A stretch of 32,305 bases of DNA from Burkholderiales bacterium. Its GTDB lineage: Bacteria; Pseudomonadota; Gammaproteobacteria; Burkholderiales; CAIKXV01. Shown piece after piece: positions 8,121 to 16,534 of this stretch. Positions within the stretch are counted from its first letter, which is position 1, and each line of letters opens with the position of its first letter. The DNA lies in assembly GCA_014379045.1 (NCBI GenBank), contig JACMMK010000199.1, positions 1 to 32,305 of the forward strand. The letters run 5' to 3'. The position numbers and the translations under genes were made by a program. The notes under the pieces were generated by a model that had not been told where the DNA came from, did no database searches, and worked only from the letters and a program-made list of their open reading frames with translations.

Positions 8121-8350
8121 CCTCGCCGTCGAAGCTTGCGTTTGCTGTGATCGTCGGTGGCGCATTCTATCTGGCGGTGGTCCTGTTCGTGCAGCTGATG
8201 GATGTTGTCGAGAAATTCCGGATACGACGCTATCTCGCACGCAGAGGACTCGGGCTGGCACGAATCCAGACTTACAAGACGCACTATGCCGTGAAATACA
8301 TCGAGGCCGGAGTCAAGAAGAGCGGTCGCTGGCCGGATGACTTCACCTGA
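8117..8350 (+). CDS. Small membrane protein with a basic tail, unknown family
   Basis: From the GTG overlapping the previous stop, the ORF gives 77 residues: one hydrophobic helix (KLAFAVIVGGAFYLAVVLFVQ), then a basic segment FRIRRYLARRGLG and a tail ending GRWPDDFT. The composition resembles a real single-pass protein with a cytosolic basic tail. A longer reading of the same frame from 7982 lacks sense in its first 40 residues. It follows the GIDE-domain gene on the same strand, about 230 nt downstream. Function unknown. Confidence 0.5.
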   Translation: MTSPSKLAFAVIVGGAFYLAVVLFVQLMDVVEKFRIRRYLARRGLGLARIQTYKTHYAVKYIEAGVKKSGRWPDDFT

Positions 8351-8472
8351 GGTACAGCATGAGCGTGTCGATGTCGAGGGCCATGGAGCAAGCGCGATCG
8401 ATGATCGGGCTGACGACTAACGATGCCGATGGCTGAGTACCCGAGCACTTCAACTCGACGCCGCCCTGACAC

Positions 8473-10626
8473 TTACCTAACGGGCAGACCAGGCAGGAGC
8501 TTTTCAATGGTTATCGGGAAGTCACGGACACGAATCCCGGTCGCATTGAAAACCGCATTGGCCACAGCGGCACCGCTGCCACAGATGCCGAGCTCGCCGA
8601 CACCCTTGATCCCGAGCGGATTCGCCTTGTCGTCGAAGTCGTCGAGCATGATTGCGTCGATCGCCGGGATGTCGGCATGCACCGGCACGAGATACTCCGC
8701 AAGATCGCCGTTGACGAAGTTTCCGTAACGAGGGTCGACGTGGGCGGCCTCATGCAGCGCTGCGCCCACGCCCCAGATCATGCCGCCGATCACCTGCGAT
8801 CGCGCCGTCTTCGGATTGACGATGCGCCCCGCGCAGAACACGCCGAGCATCCGACGCAGCCGCACCTCGCCCGTAGTGACGTCGACGCCCACTTCGGCGA
8901 AATTCGCGCCATAGGTGTTGACCGAATACTCCTTGTAGTTTGGGTCGTCCTGCATGCCCGGCAGGATGCCCTCCCCTTCTACGCCGTCGGGAAAGCGTCG
9001 CGCGACCTCGCTGGCGAGGTCGGCCTCCCGACCCCAGAGGCTCGCGGGGCCCATGACCTTGCGCCTCAGATCGTCGCAGGCACGGTAGACCGCGTTGCAG
9101 GTATTGGACGCGCCCCAGGAGCCACCGGACCCGGCGCTCACCGGCAGGTCGGACCGGGCGAGCTGAACGCTGACCCCGGCAATCGGGACATTCAAGGCGC
9201 CGGCGGCAACCTGGGCGAGGATCGTGAGCGTGCCGGTGCCGATGTCGGTCATGTCGGACTTCACGATGACGCGTCCATCCGGCTCCATCCGCACGATGGC
9301 CGCCGTCGCTCCCTGGAAGCACGCACGGATCGAGGCAGACATGCCGAAGCCGACCAAGACATCGCCCTCCCGTCGCGAGGCCGGGCGGCGCGGCCGGGCG
9401 GCCCAGCCGAACCTGGAAGCGCCCTCGCGCATGCACTCCACGAGACGTCGGCCCGAGAAGGACACTCGCCGCTCGGGGTCGAGATCGGGCTCGTTGCGGA
9501 TCCTGAGCTCGATCGGGTCCAGGTCGAGGGCGATGGCCAGCTCGTCCATCGCGGACTCGACCGCGAGCAGGCCGGGCGCCTCGCCGGGCCCGCGCACGGC
9601 CTCGCCGAGATTCAGGTCGAGATTGGTCACCCGGTGACGGGTCAGGCGGTGCGGCGCGGCATAGAGCGAGCGGAGAACGGTTGCGGCCTGCTCGACGTAT
9701 TCCTCCCTCCTCGCGCCCTGCATGTTGACGTCGTGGCCGATGCCCAAGAGCGTGCCGTCGCGGCGCGCGGCAAGACGCACCCGGTGGATCATCTCGGGCC
9801 CATGCCCGGCTATGTTGAATACCTGCCGCCGCGTGTGGGCGACCTTTACCGGTCGTTGGAGCCGACGCGACGCAAGTGCGGCGAGCACGGTCTCCTCGTG
9901 CAGGCGAAGCTTCGATCCGAAACCGCCGCCCACGAACGCCGCATCGACATGGACGCGTTCGGGCGCGATCAGCAAGGTCCGCGCCAAGGCGTTGCGACAC
10001 GCCGCGATCCCCTGGACGGAAACGCACACCGCAAGATCGTCTCCGTTCCAACTCGCGAGGCAGGCGGCCGGCTCCATCGGCTGAGCGAAGTGATGCGGGG
10101 TCGTATAGGTCACGTCGACGTTCACCGGCGTGTCCGCCATCGCGCGGTCGAGGTCACCGAAGCACGTGTCGGCCGGGAAGCCGGCGGCGGCCATCTTCGG
10201 CGTGTAGGCTTCGCCGCGATGCGCGGCGAGATCGAAGGCGCCCGCATCCGTCGCGTAAGTGACGACGACCAAGGCCGCGGCGGCGCGCGCCTGTTCGAAG
10301 GTGTCGGCCACCACGAGAGCGACGGGTTGCCCGAAGAACGCCACCTCGTCGCCAATCAGCACCGGCCACGGCCGGGCGAACTGTTCCGCCACGGTCCCGT
10401 CGCGCGCGCCCTGCGGAGCCACGTCCTGGTGCGTCATCACCAGGGCGACGCCCGGCGCGCGTCTCGCCATGGCGACGTCGATCGCGACGATCCGGCCTTT
10501 CGCGACCGCGGCGCCGACCATGTAGCCGTGCGCAGCCTGCCCGGCATCCTGCCGCTCGTACGAGTAGGCGGCGCGCCCGGTCACCTTGAACGTTCCGTCG
10601 CGTCGATCCAACGCCTGCCCGATCAT
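8473..10626 (-). CDS. paoC: Molybdenum hydroxylase large (molybdopterin-binding) subunit, PaoC/YagR type
   Basis: The protein has 717 residues, normal for the short xanthine dehydrogenase-family large subunit. It opens with GQALDRRDGTFKVTGRAAYS and contains FVGGGFGSK, RGPGEAPG, TDIGTGTLTILAQVAAG and AGSGGSWGASNT. Near the end, GVGELGICGSGAAVANA carries the conserved catalytic Glu that abstracts a proton during hydroxylation at the Mo centre. It ends with the family signature PITIEKLLPGL. In the PaoABC enzyme of E. coli this subunit holds molybdopterin cytosine dinucleotide and oxidises aromatic aldehydes in the periplasm. The gene follows the FAD subunit by 4 nt. No XdhC/PaoD-like maturation gene is visible nearby, so maturation would need one elsewhere. 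The substrate here is not known. Confidence 0.93.
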   Translation of the reverse strand: MIGQALDRRDGTFKVTGRAAYSYERQDAGQAAHGYMVGAAVAKGRIVAIDVAMARRAPGVALVMTHQDVAPQGARDGTVAEQFARPWPVLIGDEVAFFGQPVALVVADTFEQARAAAALVVVTYATDAGAFDLAAHRGEAYTPKMAAAGFPADTCFGDLDRAMADTPVNVDVTYTTPHHFAQPMEPAACLASWNGDDLAVCVSVQGIAACRNALARTLLIAPERVHVDAAFVGGGFGSKLRLHEETVLAALASRRLQRPVKVAHTRRQVFNIAGHGPEMIHRVRLAARRDGTLLGIGHDVNMQGARREEYVEQAATVLRSLYAAPHRLTRHRVTNLDLNLGEAVRGPGEAPGLLAVESAMDELAIALDLDPIELRIRNEPDLDPERRVSFSGRRLVECMREGASRFGWAARPRRPASRREGDVLVGFGMSASIRACFQGATAAIVRMEPDGRVIVKSDMTDIGTGTLTILAQVAAGALNVPIAGVSVQLARSDLPVSAGSGGSWGASNTCNAVYRACDDLRRKVMGPASLWGREADLASEVARRFPDGVEGEGILPGMQDDPNYKEYSVNTYGANFAEVGVDVTTGEVRLRRMLGVFCAGRIVNPKTARSQVIGGMIWGVGAALHEAAHVDPRYGNFVNGDLAEYLVPVHADIPAIDAIMLDDFDDKANPLGIKGVGELGICGSGAAVANAVFNATGIRVRDFPITIEKLLPGLPVR

Positions 10627-10630
10627 GGAG

Positions 10631-11596
10631 TCAGCCCTTGGCGGCGTCAGTCATCGTGGCCGCCAGCGTGCGGCGCACGAGCGGCAACTTGAAAGCGTTG
10701 TGCTCGGTGGTTGTCGCACCGGAGAGGACGACCTCGGCAACGGCCTCGGCGCCGCGACCGACCTCGGCCTCGGCCGCTTCGACGCGCCATGGCTTGTGGG
10801 CGACGCCCCCGAAGGCGAGGCGGCCCCTGACGACGCGGTCCCGGTCGAAGACCAGCACCGCCGCGATCGAGACGGTGGCGAACGCGTAAGACGCGCGGTC
10901 GCGAACCTTGCGATAGACGTGCACGCCGCCGATCGGCCTCGGCAATGTGACCGATACGATCAGCTCACCCATGCTCAGTGTGGTGTCGTTCTGCGGCTCG
11001 TTCCCCGGCAACCGGTGGAGATCAGCGATGGGAATGGCGCGACGTGTTCCGTCGGGAGACACCGTTTCGATGGTGGCATCGAGCACCCGCATCGCGACTG
11101 CCATGTCCGATGGGTGCGTTGCAATGCAGGCATCGCTCGCGCCCAACACAGCGTGATTGCGGGTCAGGCCGCCGATCGCAGCGCACCCTGAACCCGGCGC
11201 GCGCTTGTTGCACGGCAGGGCGGTTTCGTAGAAGTACGGGCAGCGTGTCCGCTGCAGAAGATTGCCTGCCGTCGTCGCCTTGTTGCGCAACTGGCCCGAG
11301 GCACCGGAAAGAAGGGCGCGCGACAGGACGGCGTAATCCTTACGGACGCGGGCGTCGCTCGCAAGATCGGTATTTCGCACGAGTGCCCCGATCCGCAACC
11401 CGCCCTCCGGTGTCGGCTCGATTGCGTCGAGACCGAGACGGTTCACGTCGACGAGATGGGTTGGCGTTTCGATCTGAAGCTTCATCAGATCGAGCAAGTT
11501 GGTGCCGCCAGCGATGAACTTCGCTCCGGGTTTTCGAACGACGGCTTCTGCTGCATCGGCCGGGCTGGTTGCCCGTTCGTAGGTGAAGGCTCTCAT
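10631..11596 (-). CDS. paoB: Molybdenum hydroxylase FAD-binding subunit, PaoB/YagS type
   Basis: The protein has 321 residues from ATG 11596; a longer reading to 11653 is out of line with the family. FAD-binding landmarks are [15 protein letters not shown] near the N-terminus and [16 protein letters not shown]. Four cysteines at about 119, 129, 138 and 157 keep the C-x9-C-x8-C-x18-C spacing of the extra [4Fe-4S] cluster described in E. coli PaoB. This is strong evidence for the PaoB branch rather than ordinary xanthine dehydrogenase medium subunits. The start overlaps the stop of the 2Fe-2S subunit (ATGA), so the two are translationally coupled. It passes electrons from the iron-sulfur clusters to FAD and an external acceptor. 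Confidence 0.92.
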   Translation of the reverse strand: MRAFTYERATSPADAAEAVVRKPGAKFIAGGTNLLDLMKLQIETPTHLVDVNRLGLDAIEPTPEGGLRIGALVRNTDLASDARVRKDYAVLSRALLSGASGQLRNKATTAGNLLQRTRCPYFYETALPCNKRAPGSGCAAIGGLTRNHAVLGASDACIATHPSDMAVAMRVLDATIETVSPDGTRRAIPIADLHRLPGNEPQNDTTLSMGELIVSVTLPRPIGGVHVYRKVRDRASYAFATVSIAAVLVFDRDRVVRGRLAFGGVAHKPWRVEAAEAEVGRGAEAVAEVVLSGATTTEHNAFKLPLVRRTLAATMTDAAKG

Positions 11597-12225
11597 GCCC
11601 GATATCCCGCGACGTCGCGGATCGCCGCGACGATGTTCGGATAGGCCGCGCACCGGCAGATGTTGCCGCTCATCCGCTCGCGCAGTTCGGTGTCGTTCAA
11701 CCGAACCGCCGCCGTCAGGTCGCGCGTCACGTGGCTTGGAACGCCTCGCGACACTTCATCGAGGACGCCCGCCGCCGACATGATCTGCCCCGGCGTGCAG
11801 TAGCCGCACTGGAACCCGTCGTGCGCGACGAACGCTCGCTGAAGCGGATGCAGTTTGTCGGGCGTACCCAGCCCTTCGATCGTGGTGATCGCCTGACCGT
11901 CATGCATGACCGCGAGGGTCAGGCACGAATTGATGCGCCGTCCTTCGACGAGAACCGTGCAGGCACCGCACTGACCCTGATCGCAACCCTTCTTCGTGCC
12001 GGTCAGCTGCAGATGCTCTCGAAGCGCATCGAGCAACGTCGTGCGGGAGTCGAGATCGACAGTCAGATCGTTGCCGTTGACGGTCAAGCGTGTCGGCGCA
12101 GCACTCGATGCTTTAGCGATCGTTTGCGCGTTCACCGCCTGCAGATTGGAGCCACTTTCCGTTGCGGCCAGTACCGCCGCTGCCGTTGTTTTCAGGAATG
12201 TTCGGCGGCCAACGTTGGAACTCAT
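11593..12225 (-). CDS. paoA: Molybdenum hydroxylase 2Fe-2S subunit with Tat signal, PaoA/YagT type
   Basis: The protein has 210 residues. The N-terminus [18 protein letters not shown] is a twin-arginine signal, indicating export of the folded complex to the periplasm; the partner subunits lack signals and would be carried along. The plant-type cluster ligands are Cys81, 86, 89 and 101 ([10 protein letters not shown]...SC). The second cluster uses Cys140, 143, 190 and 192 (CGYC and NICRC). All eight are present. It is first in a tight three-gene operon with overlapping coupling to the FAD subunit. The operon lies downstream of the AraC gene in the same direction, across a 350-bp gap containing the shared upstream element at 12383. 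Confidence 0.94.
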   Translation of the reverse strand: MSSNVGRRTFLKTTAAAVLAATESGSNLQAVNAQTIAKASSAAPTRLTVNGNDLTVDLDSRTTLLDALREHLQLTGTKKGCDQGQCGACTVLVEGRRINSCLTLAVMHDGQAITTIEGLGTPDKLHPLQRAFVAHDGFQCGYCTPGQIMSAAGVLDEVSRGVPSHVTRDLTAAVRLNDTELRERMSGNICRCAAYPNIVAAIRDVAGYRA

Positions 12226-12577
12226 GGGTCATGTTTCCTAAATGGAGCGGAGGTTTCACGAAGGTCTCTCTTGTGCGTGTCGCTCGAACACGCAGGTCGA
12301 CGTGGACGCATTCAGCTGCCAACACATTCGCTCTGAAATGAGCGCGCCCATCTTGCGAGGGTATCGGGATCCAAACTCCTCGGCCTTCGATTTCAGGTGA
12401 ACCCGTTGGTACTCGCCCGACGATTGTGAATGAACCCGGCACTGCGCAGTTGCGCTCCCGGCGAAGGACGCCGAGTGTCATGTGCTTTGATCGCTCGATC
12501 GGAGGTAGGCATGGTGAGCGACCTATCGCTTTACCTCGATCGATTGCCAGGGTCCCGCCGCCGAGCTCCATTCCGCG
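12226..12577. other. Promoter-bearing gap between araC-type gene and molybdenum hydroxylase operon
   Basis: No credible gene lies here; a 152-codon minus frame reaching back into the operon has no motifs and strong Arg/Gly/Pro bias. The stretch should contain the operon promoter and holds the conserved element at 12383-12420, about 160 nt before the first start codon. Confidence 0.5.
12383..12420 (-). promoter_or_regulatory. Shared upstream element, copy 1 (upstream of paoABC-like operon)
   Basis: The 17-bp core GCCTTCGATTTCAGGTG (plus strand) is identical to 16273-16289, and similarity continues without gaps for about 21 more bases (AACC/CCGTT, then GCGA at the end). It lies about 160 nt upstream of the first structural gene. 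The matching copy also lies upstream of a molybdenum hydroxylase locus in the same orientation. It could be a binding site for the nearby AraC regulator or ancestral promoter DNA duplicated with the operon. Confidence 0.5.
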
Positions 12578-13477
12578 TCATGAAGAATCGCGATAGGCCG
12601 TTGGACTCTGGCCGGTCACCTTGCGGAACACCGTCGCGAAGTGCGTGCTGGCTGTGAAGCCGACCGCCATTGCCACTTCGGTCACACTCAACGCGCGGTT
12701 GCGCTGAAAGAGGGCCTGGGCTCGAGCAATTCGCCTTGCGACAAGGTATTGGTGCGGAGGCTCACCCACTGTCCTGCGGAACGTCGCGCCGAAATGACGT
12801 TGTGACAGCCCAGCCACCATGCTGAGTTCCGCCAGCGAAATCTCTTCGTTGAGGTGGTCTTCGATATGCTCCAGGACGCGGCGCAGCCGCCAACCGACAA
12901 GACCACCACGAACACTACGATAGACCCGGGCCTCGGCTCGATCGGGCCATACTGATCTTGTGAGATGCGCCAGGACAAGGCCTGCTGCGTGCTCGGCGTA
13001 ACAAGACGACACGTCGTTGTGCATTTCGCGCGCTAACGATGACAGGATGCTCTCGAGCAGCGCGTCACGATGGTTCGTGAACGGTGAAACGGCACTCAGT
13101 GCGCGTTCGAACTCGCGTGATTCCACGAACTCGGGGGCGACGAAAAGAGCGACGTACTCCATGTCAGCGGCTCGATACCAACGCTCGGTCGCGGTACCCG
13201 CAGGCACGAAAGAGACGCACCCACGCGCGTCGTGTCCTTCGTATATCGAAGTGCCAGAGATTCTTGTTCCTGTGACTTTGCTCCCGCCGCCGAGTGTCAA
13301 GACAATCGAATGCTGCGGCCAACAAACGTTCAACTCCAGCTGTGCACCGCTGAACCGCCCGACGATGCCGTGAAGACTGGCCTGCAGCCAGGAACGCCGC
13401 GCGCTGAACTGCGAAAATGCCCCGCCGCTCGGTCCGTCAACCTTCACGTTTGCCTTTGCGCCAAAAGCGTTTTTCAT
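12578..13477 (-). CDS. AraC-family transcriptional regulator
   Basis: The protein has 299 residues. The last ~100 hold the double helix-turn-helix of AraC/XylS: LRRVLEHIEDHLNEEISLAEL, LSQRHFGATFRRTVG, then VTEVAMAVGFTASTHFATVF and FRKVTGQSPTAYR. The N-terminal ~170 residues form a sensing domain without close recognised relatives (motifs CVSFVPAGTATERWY, SPFTNHRDALLESIL). It lies between two molybdenum hydroxylase loci, all on the minus strand. This suggests it controls the operon downstream (8473-12225) and perhaps the one upstream, possibly through the repeated element at 12383 and 16273. The ATG at 13477 lacks a strong ribosome site. Confidence 0.9.
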   Translation of the reverse strand: MKNAFGAKANVKVDGPSGGAFSQFSARRSWLQASLHGIVGRFSGAQLELNVCWPQHSIVLTLGGGSKVTGTRISGTSIYEGHDARGCVSFVPAGTATERWYRAADMEYVALFVAPEFVESREFERALSAVSPFTNHRDALLESILSSLAREMHNDVSSCYAEHAAGLVLAHLTRSVWPDRAEARVYRSVRGGLVGWRLRRVLEHIEDHLNEEISLAELSMVAGLSQRHFGATFRRTVGEPPHQYLVARRIARAQALFQRNRALSVTEVAMAVGFTASTHFATVFRKVTGQSPTAYRDSS

Positions 13478-13616
13478 ACCGCGTCATCGAAATTCGTGGC
13501 AAGCACCCGCCGAAAGCCTGATCGCGAAACCGTCAGCGCCGCACGATTCGAAATCCTCCTGCCGGAAGCGGACGGTCTCGGAGTTGAAGAACTGACCACG
13601 CGGCGCGCAAAGCTCT

Positions 13617-15824
13617 TCACGCTAGCGAACGAAGTCCGGGCAGCAGTTTATCCAGAGTGATCGGGTAGTCGCGCACGCGTATCCCGGTCGCGTTGTAGAT
13701 CGCGTTTGCGACCGCAGCCCCCGCACCGCAGATTCCGAGCTCGCCCACGCCCTTCGCCTTCATCGGAGAAGACTTGTCGTCGAGTTCGTCCAGGAACATC
13801 ACGTCCTGGCTTGGAATGTCGGCGTGGACGGGGATTTGATACTCGGCAAGATCGTGGTTGACGAAGTAGCCGTGCCGCTTGTCGACGACGAGTTCCTCCA
13901 TCAACGCCGCACCGACGCCCATCGTCATTCCGCCGATGACCTGGTTGCGCGCCGACTTCGGGTTGAGGATACGGCCGGCAGCGAAGACGCCTGCCATGCG
14001 GCGAACGCGGGTCTCGCCGGTCATCGCATCGACGCCCACCTCGACGAAATGCGCGCCGAAGCTGGCGTGCGCGAACCGCTTCTGCAGGTCGCCGAACTCG
14101 ACCTTGTCCTCGACGACGACACCGTCTGGTCCCGCCGCCTGAGCCAGCGTGACACTTCGATTGCCCACGCGGATCCTGCCGCTCTCGAACCGGGCCTCAT
14201 CGGCATCGAAACCCGTTTTCTTCGCCAGCGTCTGGCGCAGTGTCATGCAGGCGGCGTAGACGCCCGCGGTCGAGCTGTTGGCGCCCCACTGCCCGCCGGA
14301 TCCCGCGGATACCGGGAACGTGCTGTCACCGAGCTTTACCCTGACCTGCGCAAGCGGCACGCCCATCGTTTCGGCCGCGGTCTGCGCAATGATGGTGTAA
14401 CTGCCCGTACCGATATCGGTCATGTCCGTTTCGACGGTAACGACACCCTTGGCGTCGACGCCAACGCGCGCAGCCGAATCCATCACGGGGTTGCCGCGCA
14501 GCGCCGCTGCCATGCCCATACCGACCAGCCAGCGGCCATCGCGGACCTGCGCGGGCTTCCTGTTGCGTTTGTCCCATCCGAAACGCTGGGCACCAACGGT
14601 CAGGCATTCGACCAGCTTGCGGCTCGTGAAGGGGCGGCTCAGGCCTTTTTCGGGATCGTACTGAACGTCGTTGATGATGCGAAGACGCACCGGGTCGATG
14701 TCGAGTTTCTCGGCCAGTTCGTCCATGGCGACCTCGAGTGCCATCGAACCGGGGGCCTCGCCGGGTGCACGCATGGCGTTGCCCTCGGGCAGGTCGAGCA
14801 CCGCCAGTCGTTGTGCGGTCATGCGGTGCTCGCCGGCGTACAGCAGCCGTGTCACGAACGTCGCATCCTCGGTCTTGCCACCTGGAAGATCGCCTGACCA
14901 CGACTCGTGCGCGATCGCGTCGATCCGCCCGTCCGACCGCGCCCCGATTCGCACGCGCTGGATGGTCGCCGGACGGTGCACGGTGTTGTTGGCGATCAGG
15001 GGCCGCGACAACGCGACCTTGACGGGGCGCCTGGCTGCCCGCGCACCCAGCGCAGCCAGGATCGCATCGGATCGGATCCACAACTTGGCCCCAAAGCCGC
15101 CGCCAATGAACGGCGAGCTGACTTGAATGCTGGAAGCTGGAATGAGCAAGGTCTCGGCGGTATCGCGCACCGCCCAGGCGATCATCTGGTTGGATGTCCA
15201 AAGCATCAGCTTGTCGCCGCTCCAGGCGGCGATCGTCGCGTGCGGTTCCATCATTGCGTGACTGTGATCGGGGGTCGTGTAGGTTTCGTCGAGCTTGACA
15301 GCCGCGCGCGAGAAAGCGCCGGCGAAGTCGCCACTTGCCGTATCGGCAACGCCGAATTCGCCGTCCTTCTTGATGGCGTTGCCCTTCTCCGCGGCGAGGT
15401 CGAACCTGCCCTTGCGCGGCGCATAGTCGACGCGCACCAGCTTGGCGGCATCGCGCGCCTGCTCGAAGGTGTCGGCAACGACCAGGGCCACGGCCTGATC
15501 GTAATGCTGCACCTCCGGGCCCGCGAGCATCCTGGAGGCATGAGGCTTTGCCTGGCCGAGCTTGCCGGCGTTCATGTAGGTCACAATCGCGACGACGCCA
15601 GGAGCCGCAGCGGCAGCCTTGGTATCGATCTGAACGATACGGCCCGTAGCAATGGCGGCACCCACGATCCAGCCATAGGCGACGTTGCGAGCAACCTCGT
15701 TACGTTCATACGCGTAGCGGGCGGTCCCGGTGACTTTGGCGGGCCCGTCGATGCGATCGATCGAACGGCCGATGACTAGACCACGGTCGATGGCGTTGGC
15801 GGTAGCGGGTTTGTCGAACTTCAC
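13617..15824 (-). CDS. Second molybdenum hydroxylase large subunit (PaoC-like paralogue)
   Basis: The protein has 735 residues from GTG 15824. It is clearly paralogous to the large subunit at 8473: it shares VIGRSIDRIDGPAKVTG, FIGGGFGAK, RAPGEAPG, TDIGTGSYTIIAQ, AGSGGQWGANSS and GVGELGICGAGAAVANA with the catalytic Glu, and ends ITLDKLLPGL. It is slightly longer in the segment before the final domain. The GTG overlaps the stop of the upstream ORF (GTGA), as expected if it once followed an FAD subunit. No complete FAD or 2Fe-2S partner gene is adjacent. It must borrow the PaoA/PaoB-like subunits at 10631-12225, use partners elsewhere, or be non-functional. The reading frame itself is intact. 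Confidence 0.92.
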   Translation of the reverse strand: MKFDKPATANAIDRGLVIGRSIDRIDGPAKVTGTARYAYERNEVARNVAYGWIVGAAIATGRIVQIDTKAAAAAPGVVAIVTYMNAGKLGQAKPHASRMLAGPEVQHYDQAVALVVADTFEQARDAAKLVRVDYAPRKGRFDLAAEKGNAIKKDGEFGVADTASGDFAGAFSRAAVKLDETYTTPDHSHAMMEPHATIAAWSGDKLMLWTSNQMIAWAVRDTAETLLIPASSIQVSSPFIGGGFGAKLWIRSDAILAALGARAARRPVKVALSRPLIANNTVHRPATIQRVRIGARSDGRIDAIAHESWSGDLPGGKTEDATFVTRLLYAGEHRMTAQRLAVLDLPEGNAMRAPGEAPGSMALEVAMDELAEKLDIDPVRLRIINDVQYDPEKGLSRPFTSRKLVECLTVGAQRFGWDKRNRKPAQVRDGRWLVGMGMAAALRGNPVMDSAARVGVDAKGVVTVETDMTDIGTGSYTIIAQTAAETMGVPLAQVRVKLGDSTFPVSAGSGGQWGANSSTAGVYAACMTLRQTLAKKTGFDADEARFESGRIRVGNRSVTLAQAAGPDGVVVEDKVEFGDLQKRFAHASFGAHFVEVGVDAMTGETRVRRMAGVFAAGRILNPKSARNQVIGGMTMGVGAALMEELVVDKRHGYFVNHDLAEYQIPVHADIPSQDVMFLDELDDKSSPMKAKGVGELGICGAGAAVANAIYNATGIRVRDYPITLDKLLPGLRSLA

Positions 15825-16162
15825 GGGCAGACCCCGGCTCGAGTGAGCACGGATGAGAGAGTCCGCGTGAACGCCGCTATCTCGGGCGCGTTCTCCGGCG
15901 TGGTGCGCGCGCCAGCGAGTACGCCCTGCTCTATGGTGCCGGCAAGGTGCGCGAAGATCTTGTCCGGCCGAATGGGCAGCTTGGTGCGGGCGTCGACTTC
16001 CGACATCTGAAGTCCGTCCGCTTTCAGGTCATCGGCGGGTATCGCGCTACGCCTCACGTTTGGCGCACGCTCTCGCAAAGAGTCAGGAGTCAATCGTGAT
16101 GCCCCATCGACGTGCACGAGTTGTTGTCGAACTGAATGTCCGAAACCAATCGCAGAAAACAT
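15821..16162 (-). pseudogene. Probable C-terminal remnant of an FAD-binding subunit
   Basis: The 113-codon ORF ends with a segment starting VLAGARTTPENA. This aligns without gaps to the C-terminus of the FAD subunit at 10631 ([12 protein letters not shown]): about 13 of 29 residues are identical through RTL...LT.A. It stops at exactly the place an FAD subunit should, overlapping the next start as GTGA. The preceding ~75 codons (MFSAIGFGHSVRQQL and on) show no FAD-binding motifs. The simplest reading is a deletion that removed the 2Fe-2S gene and most of the FAD gene. The alternative is an unrelated small ORF with chance similarity. Confidence 0.5.
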
Positions 16163-16272
16163 AGTTTGACTATCGCGGGCTTTCGTTCGCGATCGTGCGG
16201 ACCCGATGACGCGCTATCGGCCAGTCGAGCCCTCAGAAGGAGATCAAACAGTAGGGAACGACACACTGGTTC

Positions 16273-16310
16273 GCCTTCGATTTCAGGTGGAACCGTTAAT
16301 AATCCCGCGA
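16273..16310 (-). promoter_or_regulatory. Shared upstream element, copy 2 (upstream of second hydroxylase locus)
   Basis: This is the counterpart of 12383-12420, with the identical 17-bp core GCCTTCGATTTCAGGTG and about 14 of the next 21 positions matching. It lies 111 nt upstream of the remnant FAD-subunit ORF (start 16162), in the same orientation relative to transcription as copy 1. Confidence 0.5.
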
Positions 16311-16411
16311 CGCCTGAGTTCCTTCCACATCTGGGCAGTCAACGCTGAAGCTAAAGTGTCGTGGTCAAGCGCGAAGGATGGGTAGTCGGCAAGAAGCTCG
16401 ACTGCACGCGT

Positions 16412-16430
16412 CCGGCCGGCCGGCCGGCCG
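16412..16430. repeat. (CCGG)n palindromic tract
   Basis: Four and a half tandem CCGG units form an uninterrupted self-complementary run in non-coding DNA. Such a run is prone to slippage and to restriction or methylation targeting; no function is inferred. Confidence 0.6.
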
Positions 16431-16534
16431 ACAACGCCCCGTTCCGATTCTTAAACAGTTGCCTGCGCAACACGTCCCCGACATCCGCGGTTGACGACAT
16501 GCACGCCGTCGATCGGCAGTCGAAGGCTTTTGCT

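Larger units (their letters stand above)
16163..16534. other. Gene-free stretch with shared element and CCGG tract
   Basis: No convincing gene was seen. The stretch contains copy 2 of the shared upstream element and a (CCGG)n palindromic tract at 16412-16430. Short ORFs on both strands (for example 16351-16599 minus) lack motifs. Confidence 0.45.

Noticed and set aside
8677-10692. 671-codon plus-strand ORF opposite the large hydroxylase subunit
   Set aside because: It is a mirror of the minus-strand codons with Arg/His/Asp/Gly bias; the minus frame has full molybdenum hydroxylase motifs.
12113-12571. 152-codon minus-strand ORF upstream of the 2Fe-2S gene
   Set aside because: It overlaps the 2Fe-2S gene in another frame and has no motifs; the region is better read as promoter DNA.
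16411-16431. CCGG-rich palindrome considered as a terminator or attachment site
   Set aside because: No T-run and no flanking integrase or duplicated tRNA end; simple-sequence tract is the simpler reading.
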